From positions 52,169-116,168 of the forward strand of contig CALULQ010000007.1 of NCBI GenBank assembly GCA_944321525.1: a stretch of 64,000 nucleotides of DNA. Direction: 5' to 3'. Positions 7,980 to 16,208 of the stretch are shown here, one piece after another. Every line of letters starts with the position of its first letter. Positions within the stretch are counted from its first letter, which is position 1. The stretch is from an uncultured Paraprevotella sp. Lineage in GTDB: Bacteria; Bacteroidota; Bacteroidia; Bacteroidales; Bacteroidaceae. The notes under the pieces were generated by a model. That model was not told the DNA's origin. It made no database searches and was given only the letters and a program-made list of their open reading frames with translations. Position numbers and translations under genes: made by a program.

Positions 7980-9053
7980 TCAAATGGTCAACCCGTCCAG
8001 CAAGTCGATGTACAGGCCGATGGCTTCCTCTAATTCCGTCACCCGTATGAACTCGTCCGCCGTGTGGGAGCGCGAGGAGTCGCCCGGCCCCATCTTCAGT
8101 GAGGGGAAGTGCATCAGGGCTTGGTCCGACAGCGTGGGCGAGCCGAAGGGCGTGCGACCCAAGGCCTTGGCTCGGACCACGAGCGGATGGCTCTCGTCGA
8201 TGCGCGAGGAATTCAGCCGGAAGGAGCGCGCCTTCACCTCGCTGTCGACGTGGGCGCATACCGTGCGGTAGATGTCCTCGTTGGAATAGTTCTCGTTGCT
8301 CCGCACGTCCACGGTGAAAGTGCACTGGTCTGGCACGACGTTGTGTTGCGTGCCGGCATGCACGATGGTCACGCTCATCTTCACGTCGCCCAGCAGGGGG
8401 GAGGTGTGGGGGAAGCGGTAGGTGCGGAACCACTCCATGTCCTTCATGGCCTTATATATCGCGTTGTCGCCTTCGTTGCGGGCGGCGTGTCCGGCCTTGC
8501 CGTGCGCCGTGACGTCGAGCACCATCAGTCCCTTTTCGGCGATGGCCGGTTGCATGCCAGTGGGTTCGCCCACCAGAGCCACGTCGATGTGCGGCAGGAG
8601 CGGCAGGACTGATTCTATGCCGTTCTTGCCTGACACCTCCTCCTCGCATGAGGCCAGGAAGATGAGGTTGTAAGGTTGGGGCTTGCGGCAGAGCGTGCGG
8701 AAAGTTTGCAGGAGGCAGACCACGCTGGCTCCGTCGTCGTTCGTGCCCAGTCCGTAAATCCGGTCGCCCTCTCTCGTGGGGACGAAGGGGGGGCGCGTCC
8801 AACTGGCGGCGGGTTTCACCGTGTCAATGTGGGCGTTCAGTAAGAGGGTGGGGCGGTTTTCCGCGTCGAACTGCGGCGCGATGCACCAGAGATTGTTTCC
8901 CGCGCGTTGCGGGCACAGCCCGTTGGCGTCCATGAAATCTTCCAGAAGGTCGGCCACTTCTTTTTCTTCACGGCTCACGGAGGGCCGCTCCACCATCCGG
9001 CAGAGCAGTTCCACGGCTTCGGTAGTCAGTGCTTTTGCGTCCATATTTGTCAT
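7980..9053 (-). CDS. M20 family metallo-hydrolase (ArgE/DapE type)
   Basis: 357 residues, two-zinc M20 amidohydrolase. Metal and catalytic residues are visible: LLNAHIDTV (His75, Asp77), GLGTNDDGAS (Asp106/107), SCEEEVSGKNG (Glu137-139) and GEPTGM (Glu163). The sequence resembles the Bacteroidales enzymes annotated as acetylornithine deacetylase. In that group arginine is made through N-succinyl or N-acetyl citrulline, so a desuccinylase/deacetylase role is plausible but not proven here. The start is ambiguous between 9053 (MTNMDAK) and 9044 (MDAK). The promoter element ends at 9064, leaving a leader of roughly 5 to 15 bases. Divergent from the acyl-CoA ligase. Confidence 0.85.
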   Translation of the reverse strand: MTNMDAKALTTEAVELLCRMVERPSVSREEKEVADLLEDFMDANGLCPQRAGNNLWCIAPQFDAENRPTLLLNAHIDTVKPAASWTRPPFVPTREGDRIYGLGTNDDGASVVCLLQTFRTLCRKPQPYNLIFLASCEEEVSGKNGIESVLPLLPHIDVALVGEPTGMQPAIAEKGLMVLDVTAHGKAGHAARNEGDNAIYKAMKDMEWFRTYRFPHTSPLLGDVKMSVTIVHAGTQHNVVPDQCTFTVDVRSNENYSNEDIYRTVCAHVDSEVKARSFRLNSSRIDESHPLVVRAKALGRTPFGSPTLSDQALMHFPSLKMGPGDSSRSHTADEFIRVTELEEAIGLYIDLLDGLTI

Positions 9054-9063
9054 TTGTTTATGG

Positions 9064-9071
9064 CAAAGTTA
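9064..9071 (-). promoter_or_regulatory. Promoter -7 element of the M20 gene
   Basis: Minus strand reads TAACTTTG, 10 bases before the start at 9053. Confidence 0.55.
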
Positions 9072-9134
9072 CGCCTTTTTGCAGGTTTTTTAAACTTTCC
9101 AAGGGATTCTTATACATTATTTAATAAAAAACTC

Positions 9135-9142
9135 TATCTTTG
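9135..9142 (+). promoter_or_regulatory. Promoter -7 element of the acyl-CoA ligase gene
   Basis: TATCTTTG, a full match to TAnnTTTG, 21 bases upstream of the ATG at 9164, within an AT-rich divergent gap. Confidence 0.6.
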
Positions 9143-9163
9143 TGGACATAAAAAATCGAAGCT

Positions 9164-11053
9164 ATGCTGAATACGACTCCTTTCTCGACATTGATTCATG
9201 TTCAGGCGAAATCCTATGGCGGACAGACGGCCATGAGTTACCGCGACTATGACAAAGGCGCATGGATTCCGGTCACGTGGAACCAGTTTTCCGACTATGT
9301 GCGGCGGGTTTCCCGTGCCTTGCTTGCGCTGGGAGTGGGCGTGCAGGAGAACTTGGCGGTGTTCTCGCAGAACAAGCCGGAATGCCTGTTCGTGGATTTC
9401 GGGGCCTACGGCGTGCGGGCGGTCACGATTCCGTTCTACGCCACCAGTTCTGAGAGCCAGGTGGTCTATATGGTGAACGATGCCGAGGTGCGCTACCTGT
9501 TTGTCGGTGAGCAATACCAATACGATACGGCCTTGCGCTGCATGCCTCATTGCCCCACGCTCCAGAAACTCGTCATCTTCGACCCAGCCGTGGTGAAGAG
9601 TCCGCAGGACACCGTGTCGGTCTATTTTGAGGAGTTCCTGCAGTTGGGCGACGGGCTGGCAGACGATGCCGAACTGGAGAAGCGGTCGGCCGAACTGCAG
9701 CTTGATGACTTGGCCAACATCCTCTACACCTCCGGCACCACGGGGGCCAGCAAGGGCGTGATGCTCACCCACAGGATGTATCGCGACGCTTTGATTGCCA
9801 ACGACAGGGTGCTCCCGCTGGGCGACAAGGACGTGGCCCTGAACTTCCTGCCTTTCACGCATGTGTTCGAGCGGGCATGGTCTTATTTGTGCTTGGCCGA
9901 GGGGACGCGGCTGGCCGTCAACCTCCGTCCGGCCGACGTGTTGCAGTCGTTGCAGGAAGTGCACCCCACGTGCATGTGCGCCGTGCCGCGCTTCTGGGAA
10001 AAGGTGTATGCCGGCGTGCAGGAGAAGATTCGTCGGAGCAATCCCGTGCAGCGCAAATTGTTGCAGGAAGCGTTGCTCATCGGAAAGATATATAATATAA
10101 GGTATAAGATGCGCGGCCTCATCCCGCCCGTGTCGTTGCGGCTGCGCTACGCCTTCTTCGAGAAAACCATCATCGCCCTGCTGAAGAAAACGCTGGGGCT
10201 GGAGCGGGCCAACTTCTTCCCCACGGCCGGAGCGGCCATCCCGCCTGCCGTGGAAGAGTTCGTCCATTCGGCCGGACTCAACATGTTGGCGGGATACGGG
10301 CTGACGGAGTCCACGGCCACCGTGTCGTGCGACCACTGCGGGAAGTACAAGACCATCGGTTCCGTGGGGCGGCTGATTGAAGGGTTGGAACTGAAGTTCG
10401 GCGAGGACAACGAAATCCTGCTGCGCGGCACGACCATCACCAAGGGCTATTACCGCAAGGAGGGGGCCACCCGTGCGGCCATCGACGAGGATGGATGGTT
10501 CCACACGGGCGATGCCGGATATATGAAAAACGGCGAGCTGTACCTCACCGACCGCATCAAGGACTTGTTCAAGACTTCCAACGGCAAGTACATTGCTCCG
10601 CAAATGATAGAATCCAAGCTGGTGGTAGACCGCTACATCGACCAGATTGTGGTCATCGCCGACCAGCGCAAGTTCGTCTCCGCCCTCGTCGTGCCGGAGT
10701 ACACGTTGCTGAAGGATTTCGCCGAGCGCCATCACATCCCGTTCACGGATACGGCCGATTTGTGTCGCAACGCGGACATCAACAAGATGCTGCTCTTCCG
10801 CATCAGCACCTTGCAGCAGGAGTTCGCCCACTATGAGCAGGTGAAGCGCATCACACTCCTGCCCGAACCTTTCAGCATGGAGAAGGGTGAGCTGACGAAC
10901 ACGCTGAAGGTCAAGCGCCCTGTGGTGAACAAAAACTACGCCGCCGAGATTGACGCGATGTATGCCGACGAGGCACTGCCCGACGTGGACAAACTCTGTC
11001 CCCTCCCGCCCTTGCCGGAGCAAAAGGAGGACGGGGCGGCCATTGTCCGTTAG
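9164..11053 (+). CDS. Long-chain fatty acid--CoA ligase (AMP-forming)
   Basis: 629-residue ANL-superfamily adenylate-forming enzyme that activates fatty acids to acyl-CoA (acyl-AMP intermediate). Visible motifs: P-loop-like ILYTSGTTGASKGVMLTH (about 186-203), the AMP-binding YGLTESTATVSC region (about 371-382), GWFHTGDAGY (about 443-452) and DLFKTSNGKYIAP (about 467-479). Length and motif order fit FadD/bubblegum-type ligases of Bacteroidota, which serve exogenous fatty acid uptake and membrane lipid supply. It has its own promoter. The YhcG-type nuclease gene begins 24 bases after its stop, with a visible change in base composition. Confidence 0.92.
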   Translation: MLNTTPFSTLIHVQAKSYGGQTAMSYRDYDKGAWIPVTWNQFSDYVRRVSRALLALGVGVQENLAVFSQNKPECLFVDFGAYGVRAVTIPFYATSSESQVVYMVNDAEVRYLFVGEQYQYDTALRCMPHCPTLQKLVIFDPAVVKSPQDTVSVYFEEFLQLGDGLADDAELEKRSAELQLDDLANILYTSGTTGASKGVMLTHRMYRDALIANDRVLPLGDKDVALNFLPFTHVFERAWSYLCLAEGTRLAVNLRPADVLQSLQEVHPTCMCAVPRFWEKVYAGVQEKIRRSNPVQRKLLQEALLIGKIYNIRYKMRGLIPPVSLRLRYAFFEKTIIALLKKTLGLERANFFPTAGAAIPPAVEEFVHSAGLNMLAGYGLTESTATVSCDHCGKYKTIGSVGRLIEGLELKFGEDNEILLRGTTITKGYYRKEGATRAAIDEDGWFHTGDAGYMKNGELYLTDRIKDLFKTSNGKYIAPQMIESKLVVDRYIDQIVVIADQRKFVSALVVPEYTLLKDFAERHHIPFTDTADLCRNADINKMLLFRISTLQQEFAHYEQVKRITLLPEPFSMEKGELTNTLKVKRPVVNKNYAAEIDAMYADEALPDVDKLCPLPPLPEQKEDGAAIVR

Positions 11054-11077
11054 TGTGACAGCCTTCTCGGGAAGAAT

Positions 11078-12178
11078 ATGCGAAAAGACACGGATATGCA
11101 GGCAAATGCGGCCATGGGTTATGCGAGATTGCTTCGCCAAATCAAGCAGAGAGTACTGCTTGCGCAACAGCGTGCGATTTATGCCGCCAATGAGGAGATG
11201 CTACGGATGTATTGGGATATAGGCGGGATGCTGCAACAAAGTCAGGACGCCGACGGCTGGGGTAAGAAAACCCTGCAACGGCTGGCTGTGGATTTGAAGA
11301 ACGACTACTCCGATATAAAAGGCTTTACTGTGCGTAATATGCAGTATATGGTGCAGTTCTTCAATGAATACAATGAGGAGTTGACGATGGTGAAAGGTGG
11401 TGCCCTCTCAATTGCGAAATCAATGATTTCGCAATTAGACAGATATAATTTTACTCTCCCCATAAAACATTTGGACTGGACGCACAACCTGATTTTGATG
11501 AAACAGGTTAAAGATATTCGGGCTCGCTATTGGTATATGGTGCAAAGTATTACCAACCATTGGACTACTCGCTATTTGCAGGAGTCTATAAAACTTGATG
11601 ATTACGGCAAGCACGGGGCATTGGCAAACAATTTCACCGAAACCTTGCCTGCACCAGAAGCGTGCGAGGTAAGGTCGATGCTTAAAGACCCGTACATATT
11701 CGACATGCTGACTTTCACAGACCAATACAATGAGCGGGATGTGGAGATAGGTCTGGTCGGGCATGTGGAAAAGTTCCTGATAGAAATGGGAGCGGGATTT
11801 GCCTTTATGGGGCGGCAGTACCACATTGAAGTGTCAGGAGATGATTATTACATCGACATTCTGATGTACAACACTTTCCTGCACCGCTATCTGGTGATTG
11901 AGCTGAAAGACACGGAGTTCATGCCGGAATATATCGGCAAGCTCAACTTCTACTGTTCCGTTGTGGATGATATACTCTGCCGTGAGGGAGACAACCGCAC
12001 TATCGGTCTTTTGCTTTGCAAGACCAAAGACCGCATCAAAGCCGAATATGCCTTACGTGATATACAGAAGCCTATCGGAATCTCCGATTATGAGTTAGGG
12101 CAGGCTTTGCCGAAAGATTTCCGGGGCAGTTTGCCTACGATTGAAGAAATCGAAAGGGAGTTGGAAACGAAAGATTAA
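11078..12178 (+). CDS. YhcG-family PD-(D/E)XK nuclease (DUF1016)
   Basis: 366 residues. N-terminal YhcG_N/DUF1016 domain (about 10-180, including ANEEMLRMYWDIGGML, and LPIKHLDWTHN at about 127-137) and a C-terminal PD-(D/E)XK nuclease fold. The nuclease signature is visible as YYIDILMYN (Asp260) and YLVIELKDTEF (Glu275, Lys277). The family is widespread, often in mobile or defence surroundings, and its biological role is not settled. The gene is clearly more AT-rich than both neighbours, which suggests transfer. A perfect 12-base inverted repeat sits inside it at 11410-11436. No methylase, transposase or partner gene is next to it. ATG 11078 is used; Met7 (11096) is an alternative. Confidence 0.85.
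   Translation: MRKDTDMQANAAMGYARLLRQIKQRVLLAQQRAIYAANEEMLRMYWDIGGMLQQSQDADGWGKKTLQRLAVDLKNDYSDIKGFTVRNMQYMVQFFNEYNEELTMVKGGALSIAKSMISQLDRYNFTLPIKHLDWTHNLILMKQVKDIRARYWYMVQSITNHWTTRYLQESIKLDDYGKHGALANNFTETLPAPEACEVRSMLKDPYIFDMLTFTDQYNERDVEIGLVGHVEKFLIEMGAGFAFMGRQYHIEVSGDDYYIDILMYNTFLHRYLVIELKDTEFMPEYIGKLNFYCSVVDDILCREGDNRTIGLLLCKTKDRIKAEYALRDIQKPIGISDYELGQALPKDFRGSLPTIEEIERELETKD
11410..11436 (+). repeat. Perfect 12-base inverted repeat inside the YhcG-type gene
   Basis: AATTGCGAAATC, three bases AAT, then GATTTCGCAATT. Both arms match exactly, giving a 27-base hairpin across codons about 111-120, in the variable linker between the conserved parts of the N-terminal domain. Confidence 0.9.
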
Positions 12179-12456
12179 TGTTTGACTCCGGCCATTGTCT
12201 CAGTGGGGGGCAGGTTTCGCTTGCTTGGTATTTGTTGATTGGGACAAAAGTTGCGTAGGATGTAGTTCCGGCCTTCTGGGAATCGCGTATTTGGGGGCGG
12301 GGCAAGGGACGGCTGCAAATGCGTGATTTTTGTGCGGAAAAGCGGATCTTCCGGTGCTTTTTGCGGATGCCGACGGAGAGCAGCAATGCGCTTTCATTGC
12401 TTTTTGCCTGAAAAGGCCGGGCGGGGACGGCAAAATGACAAAACGACTATTTTTTA

Positions 12457-12487
12457 AGTGGAAAGTAGGCACTTTCCGCTTTTTTTT
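12457..12487 (+). terminator. Rho-independent terminator upstream of prfB
   Basis: AGTGGAAAGT, loop AGGC, ACTTTCCGCT (one G-T pair), followed by seven T residues. It would end transcription coming from the nuclease gene just before the prfB promoter. Confidence 0.7.
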
Positions 12488-12490
12488 ATC

Positions 12491-12498
12491 TAATTTTG
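12491..12498 (+). promoter_or_regulatory. Promoter -7 element of prfB
   Basis: TAATTTTG, matching TAnnTTTG, 22 bases before the prfB ATG and right after the terminator T-run. Confidence 0.6.
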
Positions 12499-12520
12499 TG
12501 ACTTGAAATAGTGCATTCGT

Positions 12521-13633
12521 ATGATAACCATTGAGCAACTGAAGGACATGAAGGGGCGCGTGGACGCGCTTTACCGCTATCTGGACATTGAAAACAAGCA
12601 AATCCAAGTGGAGGAGGAACAGCTCCGCACCCAAGCACCGGGATTCTGGGACGACGCCAAAGCGGCCGAGGAACAGATGAAGAAGGTGAAGGGGCTGCAG
12701 AAGTGGCTGGACGGATACAAGGAAGTCAAGACGCTGTGCGACGAGCTGGAGCTGGCGTTTGAGTTCTACAAAGAGGAAACCGTCACGGAAGAGGAAGTGG
12801 ATGAACTGTATGCCAAGACCATGGAGGCGGTGGAAGACCTTGAGCTGCGCAACATGCTCCGCCAAGAGGAGGACCCGATGGACGCCGTGCTGAAAATCAA
12901 TTCCGGTGCGGGCGGCACGGAGAGCCAGGACTGGGCGTCAATGCTGATGCGCATGTACATGCGGTGGGCCGAGGCGCACGGATACAAGTGCACCATCAGC
13001 AACTATCAGGACGGCGACGAGGCAGGCATCAAGACTGTGACGATGCAGATTGAGGGTGAATATGCCTACGGTTATCTGAAGTCGGAAAACGGCGTGCACC
13101 GGCTTGTGCGCGTGTCGCCCTACAACGCACAGGGCAAACGTATGACCTCGTTCGCGTCGGTATTCGTCACTCCGTTGGTGGACGACTCCATCGAGGTGTA
13201 TGTCGACCCGGCCCGCGTGTCGTGGGACTTGTTCCGCTCAGGAGGAGCCGGCGGCCAGAACGTCAACAAGGTGGAGACCGGCGTGCGCCTGCGTTACCAA
13301 TACAAAGACCCGGACACGGGCGAGGAGGAGGAAATCCTCATTGAGAACACGGAGAGCCGCAAGCAGTTGGAAAACCGCGAGAATGCCATGCGCCTCCTGA
13401 AGTCCCAACTCTACGACCGCGCCTTGCAGAAGCGCAAGGCCAAGCAGGCCGAGATTGAGGCGGGCAAGAAAAAGATTGAATGGGGAAGCCAGATACGCAG
13501 CTATGTGTTCGACGACCGTCGGGTGAAAGACCACCGGACCAACTACCAGACGTCGGACGTGAACGGCGTGATGGACGGCAAGATCGACGGTTTCATCAAG
13601 GCTTACCTTATGGAATACGGTGGCGGAGAGTGA
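12521..13633 (+). CDS. prfB: Peptide chain release factor 2
   Basis: 370 residues. It terminates translation at UGA and UAA. The GGQ peptidyl-tRNA hydrolysis motif is at residues 244-246 (GAGGQNVNK), and the codon-reading tripeptide of RF2 (SPF in E. coli) appears as SPY at 199-201 in RVSPYNAQGKRMTSFASV. The frame is continuous from the ATG. At the position where many bacteria have the autoregulatory CTTTGA +1 frameshift (about codon 20-25) this gene reads CGC TAT CTG GAC, so no recoding is needed. It has its own promoter and is followed by a small membrane protein and a CYTH protein that overlap each other. Confidence 0.96.
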   Translation: MITIEQLKDMKGRVDALYRYLDIENKQIQVEEEQLRTQAPGFWDDAKAAEEQMKKVKGLQKWLDGYKEVKTLCDELELAFEFYKEETVTEEEVDELYAKTMEAVEDLELRNMLRQEEDPMDAVLKINSGAGGTESQDWASMLMRMYMRWAEAHGYKCTISNYQDGDEAGIKTVTMQIEGEYAYGYLKSENGVHRLVRVSPYNAQGKRMTSFASVFVTPLVDDSIEVYVDPARVSWDLFRSGGAGGQNVNKVETGVRLRYQYKDPDTGEEEEILIENTESRKQLENRENAMRLLKSQLYDRALQKRKAKQAEIEAGKKKIEWGSQIRSYVFDDRRVKDHRTNYQTSDVNGVMDGKIDGFIKAYLMEYGGGE

Positions 13634-13676
13634 TGGCCGTCACGGAACGGACAGCAAACCTTTAAATGATACTACT

Positions 13677-13826
13677 ATGAGTGTGAAAAAACAAATGAGA
13701 CGGGCCGCCAAGGCCGCGCGCGAGGCGAAGCAGCAGAAACGGGCCATGGGTGCCTTGATGGGCGCGTTGGCCGTGTTGATTATCTTGGGAATCATCGCTT
13801 TTGCGATTATGGGCAATGAGTTTTGA
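13677..13826 (+). CDS. Small single-pass membrane protein, unknown function
   Basis: 49 residues. An N-terminal basic, Ala/Lys/Arg-rich stretch (MSVKKQMRRAAKAAREAKQQ) is followed by one hydrophobic helix (about residues 24-45, LMGALAVLIILGIIAFAIM). The start at 13677 is chosen because upstream Mets would read back towards prfB with no coding character. It lies 43 bases after prfB and overlaps the CYTH gene by 11 bases, a strong sign that it is a real translated gene in the prfB operon. I do not recognise a named family; short membrane proteins of this type are common in Bacteroidales. Confidence 0.7.
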   Translation: MSVKKQMRRAAKAAREAKQQKRAMGALMGALAVLIILGIIAFAIMGNEF

Positions 13827-14292
13827 GATAGAGCGCAAGTTCCTGGTCACGGGTGAGTTCAAATCGCAGGCCTACCAGAGCAGCCGCATCCGGCAGGGAT
13901 ACATCATGTCGGAAGGCCGTGCCACCGTGCGGGTCCGCATACGTGGCGAAAAAGGTTACCTGACCATCAAGGGGCGGTCCGACGCGGCGGGCATTTCGCG
14001 TTACGAGTTCGAGACGGAGATTCCCCTGCGCGACGCCGAAGATTTGATGGCCTTGTGCGAACCCGGCGTCATCGACAAGACGCGCTACCTTGTGCGCGCC
14101 GGGCAACATGTGTTCGAGGTGGACGAGTTTTATGGCGACAACGAAGGGCTTGTCGTGGCCGAGGTGGAGCTGTCCGCCGAGGATGAGGCATTCGAGAAGC
14201 CCGCTTTCATCGGCCGTGAGGTGACGGGCGACCGCCGTTATTATAACTCCCATCTTCGGACGAATCCCTATAAACTGTGGCGTGACGACTGA
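13816..14292 (+). CDS. CYTH domain protein (class IV adenylate cyclase / thiamine-triphosphatase fold)
   Basis: 158 residues, the size of bacterial stand-alone CYTH proteins. The start MSFEIERKFLV gives the ExExK-type signature (FEIERKFLV) at the very N-terminus, and charged strands follow (RVRIRGEKGYLTIKGR at about 43-58, YEFETEIPL at about 66-74, FEVDEFYGDN at about 103-112). These tunnel-fold enzymes hydrolyse triphosphates (inorganic triphosphate, ThTP) or cyclise ATP; bacterial short forms are most often tripolyphosphatases. The substrate cannot be told from sequence. Overlaps the small membrane protein gene by 11 bases. Confidence 0.87.
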   Translation: MSFEIERKFLVTGEFKSQAYQSSRIRQGYIMSEGRATVRVRIRGEKGYLTIKGRSDAAGISRYEFETEIPLRDAEDLMALCEPGVIDKTRYLVRAGQHVFEVDEFYGDNEGLVVAEVELSAEDEAFEKPAFIGREVTGDRRYYNSHLRTNPYKLWRDD

Positions 14293-14353
14293 CCGGGCAA
14301 GTGCCGCAGGGCGGTGTGCGGCGTTGGGCCGTGCGCCGTGTCGGCGCATGTCT

Positions 14354-14761
14354 TCATCGGCGGGTCCAGTCCTGGTGCGCCAGCCATCGGGTGGCAAGAT
14401 AGCCCGCGCCGATGCCCAAGAGTGCGCCCACGGCGTTGGCAGCCAAGTCGAGCCAGTCGCCGCTGCGGTCGGTGGTGCAGTAAGCCTGCGCCAGTTCGAT
14501 GAGGCCGCTCATGGCCACGGGAGCGAGATAGAGGCAGGCTACGCGCCAGCGTGACGGAGCGCCGTGCCACGTGTGCCAGTCTTCCACCCACAGGATGCCG
14601 GTCAGCGTGCCGTACATGGCCAAGTGGGTCCATTTGTCGAAGAAGCGAATCTCGGAGAGTTGGGTCTCGGGCGGAGTGAACAGCGAGAGATACCAGATGA
14701 CGAGGACGAGACTGACGGTAGCCGGGTGGCTTTTTATCCAATTTGTTACTTTTGACAGCAT
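14354..14761 (-). CDS. VanZ-like membrane protein
   Basis: 135 residues with four predicted membrane helices: VSLVLVIWYLSLF, THLAMYGTLTGILWV, VACLYLAPVAMSGLIELAQ and LAANAVGALLGIGAGYL. The family signature is visible: FDKWTHLAMYGTL, SGLIELAQAY and DWLDLAANAVGALLG. VanZ relatives are small envelope proteins (VanZ itself gives low teicoplanin resistance), with no known function for most homologues. The start at 14761 is chosen because the TACTTTTG promoter element lies at 14788-14781; a longer frame extends upstream of that promoter and is rejected. Divergent from the sodium symporter. Confidence 0.85.
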   Translation of the reverse strand: MLSKVTNWIKSHPATVSLVLVIWYLSLFTPPETQLSEIRFFDKWTHLAMYGTLTGILWVEDWHTWHGAPSRWRVACLYLAPVAMSGLIELAQAYCTTDRSGDWLDLAANAVGALLGIGAGYLATRWLAHQDWTRR

Positions 14762-14780
14762 ATTAATTTCATATTTCCTG

Positions 14781-14788
14781 CAAAAGTA
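14781..14788 (-). promoter_or_regulatory. Promoter -7 element of the VanZ-like gene
   Basis: Minus strand reads TACTTTTG, 19 bases before the ATG at 14761. Confidence 0.6.
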
Positions 14789-14800
14789 ATTCTTTTTTTG

Positions 14801-14808
14801 TACATTTG
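14801..14808 (+). promoter_or_regulatory. Promoter -7 element of the symporter operon
   Basis: TACATTTG, matching TAnnTTTG, 35 bases before the ATG at 14844. Back to back with the VanZ promoter. Confidence 0.6.
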
Positions 14809-14843
14809 TCGCCATTAAGCATGATTTAATAGAGGAAAAAGCT

Positions 14844-16202
14844 ATGGCAGCAAATGAAAGGGCGAATTTCGGGACAAAGATAGGAATTATTCTGGCGTCG
14901 GCCGGCTCGGCCGTCGGTTTGGGAAACATCTGGCGTTTCCCTTATCTGACGGGCGAGGACGGCGGAGCGGCCTTCATCTTGGTTTACATCTGTTGCGTCT
15001 TGTTTTTGGGCATTCCGGCCATGGTGGCGGAGTTTGTCGTCGGGCGCCATTCGCGTGCCAACACGGGGCAGGCCTACGATGTGCTGGCTCCCGGAACGCC
15101 GTGGAAGTTGGTCGGGCTGATGGGCGTGCTGGCGGCTTTCCTCATTTTGGGATATTACGGAGTGGTGGCCGGTTGGACGCTGGAGTACACCGTGGCTTCC
15201 GCTTCCGGCGCGTTTCTGGGCGCGAAGGATTTCACGGCCTATTTCAACGATTTCGTGAGCAACCCGTGGCGCCCCGTGGTGTATATGTTCCTGTTCATGC
15301 TCCTCACGCATGTCATCGTGGTGCGTGGCGTGAAGGAAGGCATTGAGCGTTGCTCCAAGGTGATGATGCCCATGCTGTTGCTGATCATCTGCGTCTTGGT
15401 GGTGTGCTCGTTTTCGCTTCCCGGAGCGGCGGACGGCCTGACGTTCCTGTTGAAGCCCGACTTCAGCAAGATCACGGGCGAGGTGGTGCTCGACGCCATG
15501 GGGCAGACGTTTTTCTCCATGAGCGTGGGCATGGGCTGCCTCTGCACCTATGCGTCCTACTTTACGAAAGACGCCAACCTGATGAAGACGGCGGGCAGCG
15601 TGGCCTTGATAGACACCACGGTGGCCGTGCTGGCCGGTTTTGTCATTTTTCCCGCCGTGTTCTCCGTGCCGGGCCTGTCGGTCGATGCCGGTCCGGGGCT
15701 GGTGTTTGTCACCCTTCCCAATGTGTTCCATCTGGCTTTCGAGGGAATGCCGTGGCTGGGATATGTTTTCTCTTTGATGTTCTACGTCCTATTGGTATTG
15801 GCCACCCTGACGTCCACCATCTCGCTCCACGAGGTGGCCACGGCCTATTTGCACGAGCGTTTCCATTATTCGCGCCGTAAGGCGGCCATCTGGGTGACAT
15901 CCATCTGCACGGTGCTGGGCGTGTTGTGCGCCTTGTCGTTCGGAGTGCTGAACGATGTCCGCCTGTGGGACATGACGTTGTTCGACCTGTCGGACTATCT
16001 GACGGCCAAGCTGATGCTGCCTTTGGGCGGGATGTTCATAGCCATCTTCACGGGCTGGTATCTGGACCGCCGCATTCTGCGCGACGAGGTGACGAACGGC
16101 GGCCGGCTCCGCATACCCTTCTTCGGGGTCTACGTATTTCTGTTGAAGTATGTGGCGCCGATAGGGATTGCTTCCATATTCGTGAACGAATTGATACGGT
16201 AG
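14844..16202 (+). CDS. Sodium-dependent transporter, NSS/SNF family
   Basis: 452 residues with about 11-12 hydrophobic helices. The family N-terminus is clear: FGTKIGIILASAGSAVGLGN followed by IWRFPYLTGEDGGAAF, containing the unwound TM1 sodium/substrate site seen in LeuT-type transporters. Likely imports an amino acid or other amine with sodium; the substrate cannot be deduced. The helix-hairpin-helix gene starts 6 bases after its stop, so the two are probably one operon, although no functional link is obvious. Confidence 0.93.
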   Translation: MAANERANFGTKIGIILASAGSAVGLGNIWRFPYLTGEDGGAAFILVYICCVLFLGIPAMVAEFVVGRHSRANTGQAYDVLAPGTPWKLVGLMGVLAAFLILGYYGVVAGWTLEYTVASASGAFLGAKDFTAYFNDFVSNPWRPVVYMFLFMLLTHVIVVRGVKEGIERCSKVMMPMLLLIICVLVVCSFSLPGAADGLTFLLKPDFSKITGEVVLDAMGQTFFSMSVGMGCLCTYASYFTKDANLMKTAGSVALIDTTVAVLAGFVIFPAVFSVPGLSVDAGPGLVFVTLPNVFHLAFEGMPWLGYVFSLMFYVLLVLATLTSTISLHEVATAYLHERFHYSRRKAAIWVTSICTVLGVLCALSFGVLNDVRLWDMTLFDLSDYLTAKLMLPLGGMFIAIFTGWYLDRRILRDEVTNGGRLRIPFFGVYVFLLKYVAPIGIASIFVNELIR

Positions 16203-16208
16203 CCGGGG

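Larger units (their letters stand above)
12179..12520. other. Intergenic region before prfB
   Basis: 342 bases with no credible gene. The 3' part holds a hairpin-plus-T-run terminator (12457-12487) directly followed by the prfB promoter. The first 270 bases show no feature I can support. Confidence 0.6.

Noticed and set aside
9134..11167. 677-codon minus-strand open frame opposite the acyl-CoA ligase
   Set aside because: Shadow of the ligase gene, which has all its motifs on the plus strand.
12521..12610. Programmed +1 frameshift in prfB
   Set aside because: The frame is open from the ATG and the usual CTTTGA site reads CTGGAC.
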